From: CAYGAM01 sp964347915
GTDB lineage: Archaea; Thermoproteota; Nitrososphaeria; Nitrososphaerales; Nitrosopumilaceae
NCBI GenBank assembly: GCA_964347915.1
Contig: CAYGAM010000073.1
Location: forward strand, 1-11,142
DNA length: 11,142 nt
Direction: 5' to 3'
Below are positions 6,274 through 11,142 of the stretch, piece by piece. Below the pieces are notes generated by a model that was given only the letters and a program-made list of their open reading frames with translations, had not been told where the DNA came from and did not search any database. The first letter of the stretch is position 1; every line of letters begins with the position of its first letter. The position numbers and the translations under genes were made by a program.

Positions 6274-7344
6274 TCACCGCATCTGCGGCTTTAGCAGAAT
6301 CTTTCCGAATATCGAACCCTTGAGCATTCTAGCATGGGCGGCTGCGGCATCCTCCAAACCGTACCTTGAGTCTATCTCGGATTTGATCCTGCCCTTGGAC
6401 ATCCAGTACAGCGCCTGCTCCAGTTCTGCGCGGGTTCCCTGCGTTGAGCCCAGGATGTTTGCGCCTTTAAAGAAGACATGCCGCAGGTCGGTCGTAACGC
6501 CGTATCCCGTAGTTGCTCCCGTAGTTACAAGGGTGGAGCCGTACTTGAGCAGCGTCAGCGCCTTTGTCCAGTGGGTTCCGCCAATGTGCTCAAAGATTAC
6601 GTCAATTCCAGGCTCGCCGTCGTCGGATATGTCGGACGAAATCCTCCTCACCTCGCGATGCCAGTCTTCTTTCCTGTGATCCACGGCATAGTCTGCGCCG
6701 ATATCAAGGCATCTCTTTAGCTTGCCTGCCGACGCAGTTGTTATGACGGTACATCCGTAAAGCTTGGCTATCTGAATTCCAAACGTGCCCATGCCAGAGC
6801 TTCCCCCCATGACAAGGACGGTCTGCCCCGGCTTTATTCCCGCCCTACCCACAAGCATGTGCCATGATGTCATCATGGTCATTGACGCGGCAGCCGCTTC
6901 ATCAAACCCCACATTGTCCGGCATCTTCACTGCATTCACTTCCGGCAGGCGCGCTACCTCGCAGTAGCCTCCCCACAAGGGACCAGTTTGAAACCCCCAG
7001 ACCAGCCTTTTCGGACAGTTGTACTCGCGGCCTGACATGCACTCTTTGCAGATGCGGCAGGCAAGGTTCCCGTGCGAGACTATTCTGTCGCCTATTTTTA
7101 TTTGCTCAACTTCGCTTCCGACTGCCGTCACAACTCCCGCCGCGTCCGTTCCGGATACGTGCGGCAGCGGCACCTGCAAAGGCTTTCCCCTCATGCCCCA
7201 GATATCGTCATAGTTTAGCGCAGCAGACTCTACTTGAAACAGGACATCGCGCGGGCCGGCAGCCGGCTCCGGCAGATCCCTAATCTCCAGTATGGAGCCA
7301 AAGTCGTCGTCATCCGCGTACCGGTCATATACGAGCGCCCTCAT
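6274..7344 (-). CDS. Zinc-binding medium-chain dehydrogenase/reductase
   Basis: A 356-aa member of the medium-chain dehydrogenase/reductase superfamily (alcohol dehydrogenase, quinone oxidoreductase, acyl-CoA reductase types), using NAD(P)H. The N-terminal GroES-like domain holds LPHVSGTDAAGVV at 60-72. A structural-zinc lobe follows with cysteines 96, 99, 102 and 110. The Rossmann domain has VLVMGGSSGMGTFG at 176-189. The usual catalytic-zinc Cys near residue 45 is absent: the segment reads NYDDIWGMRG, with Asp46/47 in place of Cys-His/Thr. H62 is kept. The C-terminal DLRHVFFKGANILGSTQG fits the quinone-oxidoreductase-like branch. Similar enzymes reduce acryloyl-CoA or crotonyl-CoA in some archaea, but the substrate here is unknown. 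The start at 7344 (MRALVYD) is favoured over 7377 because a TATA box lies 27 nt upstream of it. Confidence 0.87.
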   Translation of the reverse strand: MRALVYDRYADDDDFGSILEIRDLPEPAAGPRDVLFQVESAALNYDDIWGMRGKPLQVPLPHVSGTDAAGVVTAVGSEVEQIKIGDRIVSHGNLACRICKECMSGREYNCPKRLVWGFQTGPLWGGYCEVARLPEVNAVKMPDNVGFDEAAAASMTMMTSWHMLVGRAGIKPGQTVLVMGGSSGMGTFGIQIAKLYGCTVITTASAGKLKRCLDIGADYAVDHRKEDWHREVRRISSDISDDGEPGIDVIFEHIGGTHWTKALTLLKYGSTLVTTGATTGYGVTTDLRHVFFKGANILGSTQGTRAELEQALYWMSKGRIKSEIDSRYGLEDAAAAHARMLKGSIFGKILLKPQMR

Positions 7345-7367
7345 TACAGGTACGGTGCATGATGCGA

Positions 7368-7375
7368 CTAATATC
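7368..7375 (-). promoter_or_regulatory. TATA box of the reductase gene (minus strand)
   Basis: GATATTAG in minus sense is centred at 7371.5, about 27 nt before the ATG at 7344. It overlaps the upstream part of the longer open frame, which supports the shorter start and a leaderless message. Confidence 0.6.
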
Positions 7376-7576
7376 AATTCGTGTTTGGCATCAAGTCCAG
7401 GCTTGACATGCTAACCGATGCGGCATATGAGTGCCTGCGTGTTGGTCAAAGTGCAGTGTATCTGAGTGCATGCAGCATTTCATTAGAGATGAATTTAGTC
7501 GCATTTCTCTCGCGGCATTCCAGGACAAAAAGGCGGCGAATGAGATCTGAAATTCGAACACGAAACGGCAGGAGGC

Positions 7577-7622
7577 CAATGCAAACTGCCAGATGGATAT
7601 GTCTTCGTGCAATGCAAACTGC
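7577..7622. repeat. 13-bp direct repeat CAATGCAAACTGC
   Basis: Perfect copies lie at 7577-7589 and 7610-7622, 33 bp start to start, which is close to three helical turns, in a noncoding spacer. Confidence 0.85.
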
Positions 7623-7652
7623 GCACGGTAGGCTTGATAGCATTTGTGACCA

Positions 7653-7874
7653 TCAATGCGCATGCGCAAGGCAGTCAATGCACTGACGATTGACTATCTC
7701 AAACGAGAATGAAAAAGACAGCGAGCTGAACTGAGACAAAGCAGGAATGGTTTGAAGCGTCCAAAACACCTCTGGAAACGCATCTTCAACAACTCCAAAA
7801 TATAGCACTAAAAACAACACAGGCACAAGACAAATGGCAAAAAGCGTTCCGCGAAATGTTCCCTTGGAACGCAA
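7653..7874 (-). CDS. Possible small single-helix membrane protein (weak)
   Basis: A 73-aa frame from a TTG start begins with basic residues. It is followed by a hydrophobic stretch at about 9-28 (GTLFAICLVPVLFLVLYFG), then a polar/aromatic tail. This is the only open frame in the spacer with a sensible topology. A TATA-like GATATATGAT (minus sense) centred near 7925 would give a leader of about 24 nt, but no ribosome-binding motif is clear. The last codons run through a perfect 12-bp palindrome. It could equally be a chance frame; there is no recognised family. Confidence 0.25.
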   Translation of the reverse strand: MRSKGTFRGTLFAICLVPVLFLVLYFGVVEDAFPEVFWTLQTIPALSQFSSLSFSFSFEIVNRQCIDCLAHAH

Positions 7875-7945
7875 CAGTGCCAGATCTGTAAATTTCGCCA
7901 GAAATGTTGTCAGTGCGAATCATATATCATTATTACGAAAATCAG

Positions 7946-7956
7946 CTAAATAAAAT
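7946..7956 (+). promoter_or_regulatory. TATA box upstream of candidate structured RNA
   Basis: CTAAATAAAAT is centred at 7951. The expected start about 26 nt downstream (near 7977) coincides with the left arm of the inverted repeat beginning at 7974. Confidence 0.4.
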
Positions 7957-7973
7957 CTGCCCCGAGACAAGTT

Positions 7974-8044
7974 TGTTCCATAATCCTGCCTGAACACGTA
8001 AAAAATGACAAGATCTTTGTGCCTAGAACCGCAGTTATGGAACA
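7974..8044 (+). ncRNA. Candidate structured RNA with long base stem
   Basis: TGTTCCATAA (7974-7983) is the exact reverse complement of TTATGGAACA (8035-8044). Inside it, after a 2-nt bulge, CTGC (7986-7989) pairs with GCAG (8031-8034), giving 14 pairs around a 41-nt loop. That loop may hold a small ACAA/TTGT hairpin. The stem is noncoding, preceded by a TATA box at about the right distance, and lies 145 bp before csl4. The ACA at its 3' end recalls H/ACA guide RNAs, but the pocket and a k-turn are not convincing. It could also be a short inverted-repeat element or a DNA-level site. Confidence 0.35.
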
Positions 8045-8158
8045 GGCTTCCCGAGATGCCATCTTTATGTTCTCATTATGATTTACGGCTTGCTTTCAAT
8101 TGCTCCTGGCTTTTGCTTCTGCTTGATCAGTACATTTCGCTTAGCCGCATCTACAAAC

Positions 8159-8168
8159 AATTATAATC
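8159..8168 (+). promoter_or_regulatory. TATA box of csl4-pheA
   Basis: AATTATAATC is centred at 8163.5, 25.5 nt before the ATG at 8189. It lies inside the longer open frame starting at 8078 and thereby argues that the upstream start is not used. Confidence 0.65.
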
Positions 8169-8188
8169 AAACATCAGAAATCACAGGC

Positions 8189-8743
8189 ATGTCAAGCGTA
8201 ATGGCGCTCCCAGGAGACACGATAGCTGCCATTGAAGAATACGAGGCAGGCAGCAACGCATTTGACGATGGAGACAAGGTAAGGGCGGCGGTCATAGGCG
8301 TGGCTGATATCAACAGAAACGATCGCGTGGTAAACATAAGCCGCCACAGCCAGATACCCGTGCCCGATGTCGGGGATACCATAGTAGGAACGGTTGCAGC
8401 AGTTCTCACGTCCATGATTGCAATAACCATCCAGTACATCAACGGAAGGCGCGTATCCTCCGGAGTCGAGTGCATCTGCTCTACTAGAAGCTCAAACAGA
8501 AAGAATATTGCCATGGTAAGCGATGTCGTAGTGCTAAAGATAGTCAACCGAATAAACGGAGCAATTCATGCAACATTTAACGAGCCGCATCTGGGCGTGC
8601 TTCACACCAGATGCAGAAAATGCGGCGACAAGGTCATACGGTATCGCGATATCATAAAATGCAGGGAATGCGGATGGAAGGACGAGAGAAAGCTCTCGTC
8701 AGACTTTGAAAGCGCAGATTTTGCAACGCTGAGTAAGAGATGA
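8189..8743 (+). CDS. csl4: Exosome complex RNA-binding subunit Csl4
   Basis: This 184-aa cap subunit of the archaeal RNA exosome sits on the Rrp41-Rrp42 ring and guides RNA into the degrading or tailing core. The N-terminal domain starts LPGDTIAAIEEYEAG at 7-21. The central S1 domain runs from about 60 to 135 (VGDTIVGTVAAV at 61-72; LKIVNRINGAIHATF at 116-130). The C-terminal zinc ribbon has C142, C145, C158 and C161 in CRKC and CREC. The frame is open upstream to an ATG at 8078, but those 37 codons have no family counterpart and contain the TATA box, so 8189 is chosen. The stop overlaps the pheA start by 4 nt (ATGA), so the two are translationally linked. In several archaea csl4 neighbours rpoL or other RNA genes; none is seen here. 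Confidence 0.9.
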   Translation: MSSVMALPGDTIAAIEEYEAGSNAFDDGDKVRAAVIGVADINRNDRVVNISRHSQIPVPDVGDTIVGTVAAVLTSMIAITIQYINGRRVSSGVECICSTRSSNRKNIAMVSDVVVLKIVNRINGAIHATFNEPHLGVLHTRCRKCGDKVIRYRDIIKCRECGWKDERKLSSDFESADFATLSKR

Positions 8744-9552
8744 TCAGCGTCTCCTTTCAAGGAGAGCGCGGAGCGTACAGCGAGGGAGCAGCATACTCGT
8801 TCTTTGGAGACGGCATACGCACTGTGCCAATGCAGTCCTTTGCCCAGGCGGTTCAAAGCACCGAATCAGGAGAGACGGAACACACCATACTTCCCGTTGA
8901 AAATTCGATTGAAGGAAGCGTCGGCGAGAGCTATGACCTTTTGCACGCCACCTCGCTCAAGGCGACAGGCGAGATATACCACAGAATAGAGCACTGCCTC
9001 ATAGGATTGGGAAGCCTGGACGAGGCGGCCAAAGTCTATTCCCATCCGCAGGCTCTGGGACAGTGCAGAAAGTTCCTGCTGGAGCAAGGCATCAGGCAGA
9101 TTCCCGCATATGATACTGCCGGCAGCGTCAAGATGGTAAAGGAGATGAACAGCAGGGATGCGGCATGCATTGCAAGCAGGCGGGCTGCCGGCATATACGG
9201 TCTTCCGGTCATACGGCAGGACATAGCAGACAGCAAGGACAACACTACCAGGTTTCTTGTCCTCTCAAGGACGGCGCGCGATCCAGGCCCCAAATGCAAG
9301 ACATCCATAATATTCTCTGCAAAGCATGAGCCCGGATCATTGTACCGCGTGCTGGAAAGATTTCATAAATGCGGCATAAACATGACAAAGATCGAGTCAA
9401 GGCCGAAAAAATCCACCAGATGGGAATACAATTTTTTTGTTGACTTTGAGGGCGGAGGCGAAAGTTCATCCAATGCAATGCTCAAGAAGATAAGTCAGGA
9501 GGTTGCGTTTCTCAAGGTGCTTGGAACGTATCCTGCAGCGGATGCAGAGTGA
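8740..9552 (+). CDS. pheA: Prephenate dehydratase
   Basis: It converts prephenate to phenylpyruvate, the committed step of phenylalanine synthesis, and is a 270-aa monofunctional enzyme. The catalytic domain shows GERGAYSE at 8-15, LPVENSIEG at 51-59, SHPQALGQC at 101-109 and the NTTRF motif at 168-172, whose Thr-Arg-Phe is essential in the family. A regulatory ACT domain follows (about 188-265) with PGSLYRVLERF at 198-208 and the ESRP motif at 219-222, which binds phenylalanine for feedback inhibition in characterised relatives. No chorismate mutase domain is present. Its ATG overlaps the csl4 stop in ATGA. The gene ends 22 nt before the convergent membrane-protein gene, leaving little room for terminators. 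Confidence 0.95.
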   Translation: MISVSFQGERGAYSEGAAYSFFGDGIRTVPMQSFAQAVQSTESGETEHTILPVENSIEGSVGESYDLLHATSLKATGEIYHRIEHCLIGLGSLDEAAKVYSHPQALGQCRKFLLEQGIRQIPAYDTAGSVKMVKEMNSRDAACIASRRAAGIYGLPVIRQDIADSKDNTTRFLVLSRTARDPGPKCKTSIIFSAKHEPGSLYRVLERFHKCGINMTKIESRPKKSTRWEYNFFVDFEGGGESSSNAMLKKISQEVAFLKVLGTYPAADAE

Positions 9553-9574
9553 CTTGGGCAGCATCGGAGCGCGC

Positions 9575-10051
9575 TTAGAATCCTTTTGGCTTTCGTACGC
9601 TAAAGCCTGCGCTGAATCCGATGATGACCACTCCTGCCACGATTACCATGACATGGTACGTATAGAGGATTGGATCAGTCTCATACCGGAGCGTTCCTGT
9701 TACCTGCAGCTCCTCCTGTCCCGTATTCTGGATTGTTATCCTGCTTAGCCCGCCGGTAGCCGTTGTCCACGAAGCCTCTTCCCTGTCCTTGCCGGATATT
9801 GTCTCGTTGTATCCAGGCGACAGTATCGCTGCGTCAAAAGCGCCTCCTGCAATCAGCAGGCTCTGCTGCGCTCCCTGCGGCGCATTAAACTGGTACGACG
9901 TAGATCCGCCTATGGAAACAGTCTCGTTCAGCTGCGACTCCTGCAGTCCCAGCGCGAGTACCAGCGCCGCAACGCCCATGGCAGTGACTAGCCCTCCGAC
10001 AATATTTCCTATTATGGTTCGCTTTGTCAGCACAGTACTGATCTTTGGCAT
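9575..10051 (-). CDS. Two-helix membrane protein with extracytoplasmic domain
   Basis: The 158-aa protein has a basic N-terminus, a helix at about 12-36, a polar beta-rich middle at 37-130 (with SYQFNAPQGAQQS and several NxT/NxS sites), and a second helix at about 133-151 ending in the basic tail VRKPKGF. The basic residues at both ends argue that both termini are cytoplasmic and the middle is outside. No family is recognised. The layout of hairpin anchor plus small outer beta domain is common among uncharacterised Nitrososphaerota proteins. The start ATG at 10051 has a TATA-like element about 22 nt upstream, slightly short. It converges on pheA. Confidence 0.75.
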   Translation of the reverse strand: MPKISTVLTKRTIIGNIVGGLVTAMGVAALVLALGLQESQLNETVSIGGSTSYQFNAPQGAQQSLLIAGGAFDAAILSPGYNETISGKDREEASWTTATGGLSRITIQNTGQEELQVTGTLRYETDPILYTYHVMVIVAGVVIIGFSAGFSVRKPKGF

Positions 10052-10069
10052 CGCAAATAAAAGACTAGC

Positions 10070-10077
10070 GTATTATG
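10070..10077. promoter_or_regulatory. Nearly palindromic TATA box, possibly bidirectional
   Basis: GTATTATG (CATAATAC in the other sense) is centred at 10073.5. It is 22.5 nt before the minus-strand start at 10051 and 27.5 nt before a plus-strand ATG at 10101, so it could serve either or both. Confidence 0.4.
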
Positions 10078-10100
10078 AGAACGGGCAAGTTTGCGGCAGA

Positions 10101-10238
10101 ATGTCAGATTTGGCAAGCGCAGGCAGACGGTTTCGCGCAGATAGCCAAATTTTTCATGAAAAAACATCACGCGCAGGCATGGCGATTAAACCGGCCAGCA
10201 GGACGGCAGGAATACGAGCATTGAGTAAGAATAAGTAA
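10101..10238 (+). CDS. Possible 45-aa basic small protein (weak)
   Basis: ATG at 10101 opens a 45-codon frame ending in TAA. It has ten Arg/Lys against three acidic residues, and ends in LSKNK. A TATA-like element lies 27 nt upstream of the ATG, fitting a leaderless message. The frame is the tail of a longer open frame antisense to the gene at 9575-10051, so chance openness is possible. No family is recognised. Confidence 0.3.
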   Translation: MSDLASAGRRFRADSQIFHEKTSRAGMAIKPASRTAGIRALSKNK

Positions 10239-10244
10239 AAAAAA
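10237..10244 (-). terminator. T8 run on the minus strand
   Basis: Eight A on the plus strand give an eight-T tract in minus sense, about 80 nt beyond the stop of the 39-aa minus-strand gene. Such tracts terminate archaeal RNA polymerase. Confidence 0.45.
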
Positions 10245-10325
10245 TCATAATACAGAATGCGCCGACTATCAACGCCTGCCAGGCACGAAAACCTGCTGCA
10301 AATTTGCCAGTTCCCGAGATTGCCG

Positions 10326-10445
10326 TCACTTGACAGAGTCGTGGAGCGCCTTGATGGCAGTCTCTACATCCGGATACGTGGAGGCAATTTCAATTCTTTC
10401 GTTATCGTCAAAGACAATGTCTTCAACATCATTAGTCTCATCCAT
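10326..10445 (-). CDS. 39-aa acidic small protein
   Basis: The minus-strand frame from ATG (10445) encodes 39 residues starting MDETNDVEDIVFDDNE and ending in a helix-like stretch (DVETAIKALHDSVK). It is strongly acidic at the N-terminus, with no membrane segment or cysteines. Support for a real gene comes from GGTGA 6 nt before the ATG, a TATA-like element near 10481, a T8 tract downstream and a protein-like residue pattern. No family is recognised. A cytosolic partner or regulator role is only a guess. The plus-strand frame that overlaps it (10257-10607) has no such support. Confidence 0.55.
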   Translation of the reverse strand: MDETNDVEDIVFDDNERIEIASTYPDVETAIKALHDSVK

Positions 10446-10451
10446 GCATAT

Positions 10452-10456
10452 TCACC
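10452..10456 (-). promoter_or_regulatory. Shine-Dalgarno-like GGTGA before the 39-aa gene
   Basis: GGTGA in minus sense is complementary to the typical 16S 3' end and sits 6 nt before the ATG. It is the second ribosome-binding motif in a window where most genes look leaderless. Confidence 0.5.
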
Positions 10457-10476
10457 GCTCATACTATGGCGCAATT

Positions 10477-10484
10477 GTATATTT
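10477..10484 (-). promoter_or_regulatory. TATA-like element for the 39-aa gene
   Basis: AAATATAC in minus sense is centred near 10481, predicting a start at about 10455 and a leader of about 10 nt that begins at the GGTGA motif. Confidence 0.35.
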
Positions 10485-10531
10485 GGATTGCGCCTGCCGC
10501 ATGAGGCTGTATTGTACGAAAATGATGTCAC

Positions 10532-10586
10532 ATTCCCGCCGGTCAGGCATGGGACACAAATTCCCGCCCAACTGATTAGGGGCGGG
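10532..10586. other. GC hairpin with flanking ATTCCCGCC repeat
   Basis: CCCGCCC (10563-10569) pairs with GGGCGGG (10580-10586) across a 10-nt loop. ATTCCCGCC occurs at 10532-10540 and at 10560-10568 (start to start 28 bp), the second copy overlapping the left arm. It lies between the divergent 39-aa gene and the secreted-protein gene. Its role is unknown. Confidence 0.5.
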
Positions 10587-10614
10587 CGTCCCCTTACTGG
10601 AGCATGATCACAAT

Positions 10615-10624
10615 TCTAAAATAA
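10615..10624 (+). promoter_or_regulatory. TATA box of the secreted-protein gene
   Basis: TCTAAAATAA is centred at 10619.5, 25.5 nt before the ATG at 10645, as expected for a leaderless transcript. Confidence 0.6.
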
Positions 10625-10644
10625 CGCACTCATGCAGAGTGTCC

Positions 10645-11142
10645 ATGCAAGAGAAAGCCGCCGGCAAAAGCAGGAATCTGTCACTAGATCTTCATCTCAA
10701 ATCAGTCCTGTTTGTCTTCGCCGCCGCGGCAGTCATGATCGCGCTGTCAGCGGATCTGGCAGAAGGACAGTCGTATGTCGGGGTTTTGGAGCTGGACGGA
10801 ATTCCGTCCGCCGTACAGACAGGCAGCCAAGTGACCTTTTCGGGTAGCCTGACCACGGCATCCGGGCTTGCCGTAATTGATGCCGTGATCTACATCAAGG
10901 ACGATGTCAATTTTGGACGAGACAAGATCATAGGGACTTTGAGGACGGACGATGCAGGCAGGTTTTACGGTACATGGACAGCTCAGCCGCGTAGCAGCGG
11001 CGCCTGGGACTTTTATGCAGTCTATGAGGGCGGCGGCAGCGTGAGCGAAGCTCGAAGCCAGACTGAGACTGTCACAGTCTCAGATGCGCATGCAACAGCC
11101 GGGCGGGGCGCGGGGGGGGCGGGGGGGGGGGCGGGGGGGGGG
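10645..11142 (+). CDS. Secreted beta-sandwich-type surface protein, 3' end cut
   Basis: The frame is open to the window edge; 152 residues are credible before a poly-G artefact. The N-terminus is basic with a long n-region, then a hydrophobic core at about 21-38 (VLFVFAAAAVMIALSADL) and a likely signal-peptidase site near AEGQS (39-43). The mature part starts SYVGVLELDGIPSAVQTGSQVTFSG and continues with alternating strands. FGRDKIIGTLRTDDAGRF (90-107) and a Trp/Tyr-rich WDFYAVYEGG (121-130) give it the look of an immunoglobulin-like or related beta-sandwich repeat seen in archaeal surface proteins. Other domains probably follow beyond the break. The ATG at 10645 fits the TATA box; an ATG at 10632 is in another frame. 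Surface or pseudoperiplasmic location is inferred from the signal peptide. Confidence 0.75.
   Translation, partial: MQEKAAGKSRNLSLDLHLKSVLFVFAAAAVMIALSADLAEGQSYVGVLELDGIPSAVQTGSQVTFSGSLTTASGLAVIDAVIYIKDDVNFGRDKIIGTLRTDDAGRFYGTWTAQPRSSGAWDFYAVYEGGGSVSEARSQTETVTVSDAHATAGRGAGGAGGGAGGG
11101..11142. other. Poly-G tail, probable sequencing artefact
   Basis: The last 42 bases contain only G and C, nearly all G with isolated C. This breaks sharply from the preceding coding sequence and would translate to Gly/Ala/Arg only. It is typical of no-signal base calls at a read or contig end. Confidence 0.85.

Larger units (their letters stand above)
7376..7945. other. Long spacer with little coding support
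   Basis: About 570 bp lie between the reductase promoter and the candidate RNA promoter. It holds a 13-bp direct repeat, GCATGC at 7468 and 7660 (the latter within the 12-bp palindrome TGCGCATGCGCA at 7657-7668), and one weak minus-strand small membrane ORF. The plus-strand frame 7381-7686 has skewed Arg/Ser/Cys composition and no domain. Confidence 0.5.

Noticed and set aside
6230..6679. Plus-strand frame with a TATA-like CTAAAATAATTA at 6203-6214
   Set aside because: The spacing to ATG 6230 fits a promoter, but nearly all of the frame is antisense to the well-supported reductase. An antisense transcript is possible; a protein is unlikely.
7381..7686. 101-aa plus-strand frame in the long spacer
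   Set aside because: It is rich in Arg, Ser and Cys, spans a direct repeat and a perfect palindrome, has no domain, and has no promoter at the right distance.
10517..10580. Possible C/D-box RNA (ATGATGT near 10522, CTGA at 10572)
   Set aside because: The C box deviates from RUGAUGA, and no internal D' or C' boxes are present between them.
10257..10607. 116-aa plus-strand frame
   Set aside because: It is antisense to the better supported 39-aa gene and lacks a promoter or ribosome-binding site at its start.
10632..10847. 71-aa plus-strand frame at the start of the surface-protein gene
   Set aside because: It is in a different frame from the one that yields a signal peptide and beta-rich protein, and is Arg/Ser-rich with no structure.

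Overview
The window reads as a chromosomal scaffold piece of an ammonia-oxidizing-type archaeon (Nitrososphaerota/Thaumarchaeota). The grounds are an archaeal exosome Csl4 subunit, an archaeal-type Trm112 protein, archaeal TATA boxes about 26 nt upstream of most start codons (leaderless style), and several two-helix or secreted proteins of a style common in this phylum. Base composition is mixed, with frequent ATA and AGG codons, and noncoding spacers are unusually long. The exact lineage cannot be fixed by eye. No virus, insertion sequence, CRISPR array or rRNA was seen.

Layout: (1) 1-2000 holds a ferredoxin-NADP reductase-like flavoprotein, a tRNA-Pro(CGG) gene, a repeat-bearing spacer and an atypical HxxH nucleotidylyltransferase. 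(2) 2068-2747 is a branched-chain aminotransferase cut by a 100-N scaffold gap (2748-2847). The sequence after the gap does not complete it. (3) 3009-5379 is a two-gene unit: a 4-TM protein with an acidic repeated tail, overlapping a large membrane-anchored protein with two copies of a shared domain, a metzincin (matrixin-like) protease domain and a C-terminal helical region. This is the most interesting system in the window. (4) 5380-6273 holds a Trm112-like gene between two noncoding spacers rich in GCATGC palindromes and direct repeats. (5) 6274-7344 (minus) is a medium-chain reductase of the alcohol dehydrogenase/quinone oxidoreductase superfamily. (6) 7376-8188 is a long spacer with repeats and a candidate structured RNA preceded by its own TATA box. 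(7) 8189-9552 is a csl4-pheA pair with a 4-nt ATGA overlap. (8) 9575-11142 has a minus-strand two-helix protein with a putative extracytoplasmic domain, two candidate small genes (45 aa basic on plus, 39 aa acidic on minus), a GC hairpin, and the start of a secreted beta-sandwich-type protein that runs into a poly-G tail at the scaffold end.

The genes are mostly separate transcription units with their own promoters. The exceptions are the overlapping pairs 3009/3571 and csl4/pheA. Metabolism is represented by electron transfer (FNR), branched-chain amino acids (ilvE) and phenylalanine (pheA); RNA biology by csl4, trm112 and tRNA-Pro; the cell surface by the protease unit and the two exported or anchored proteins near the right end.
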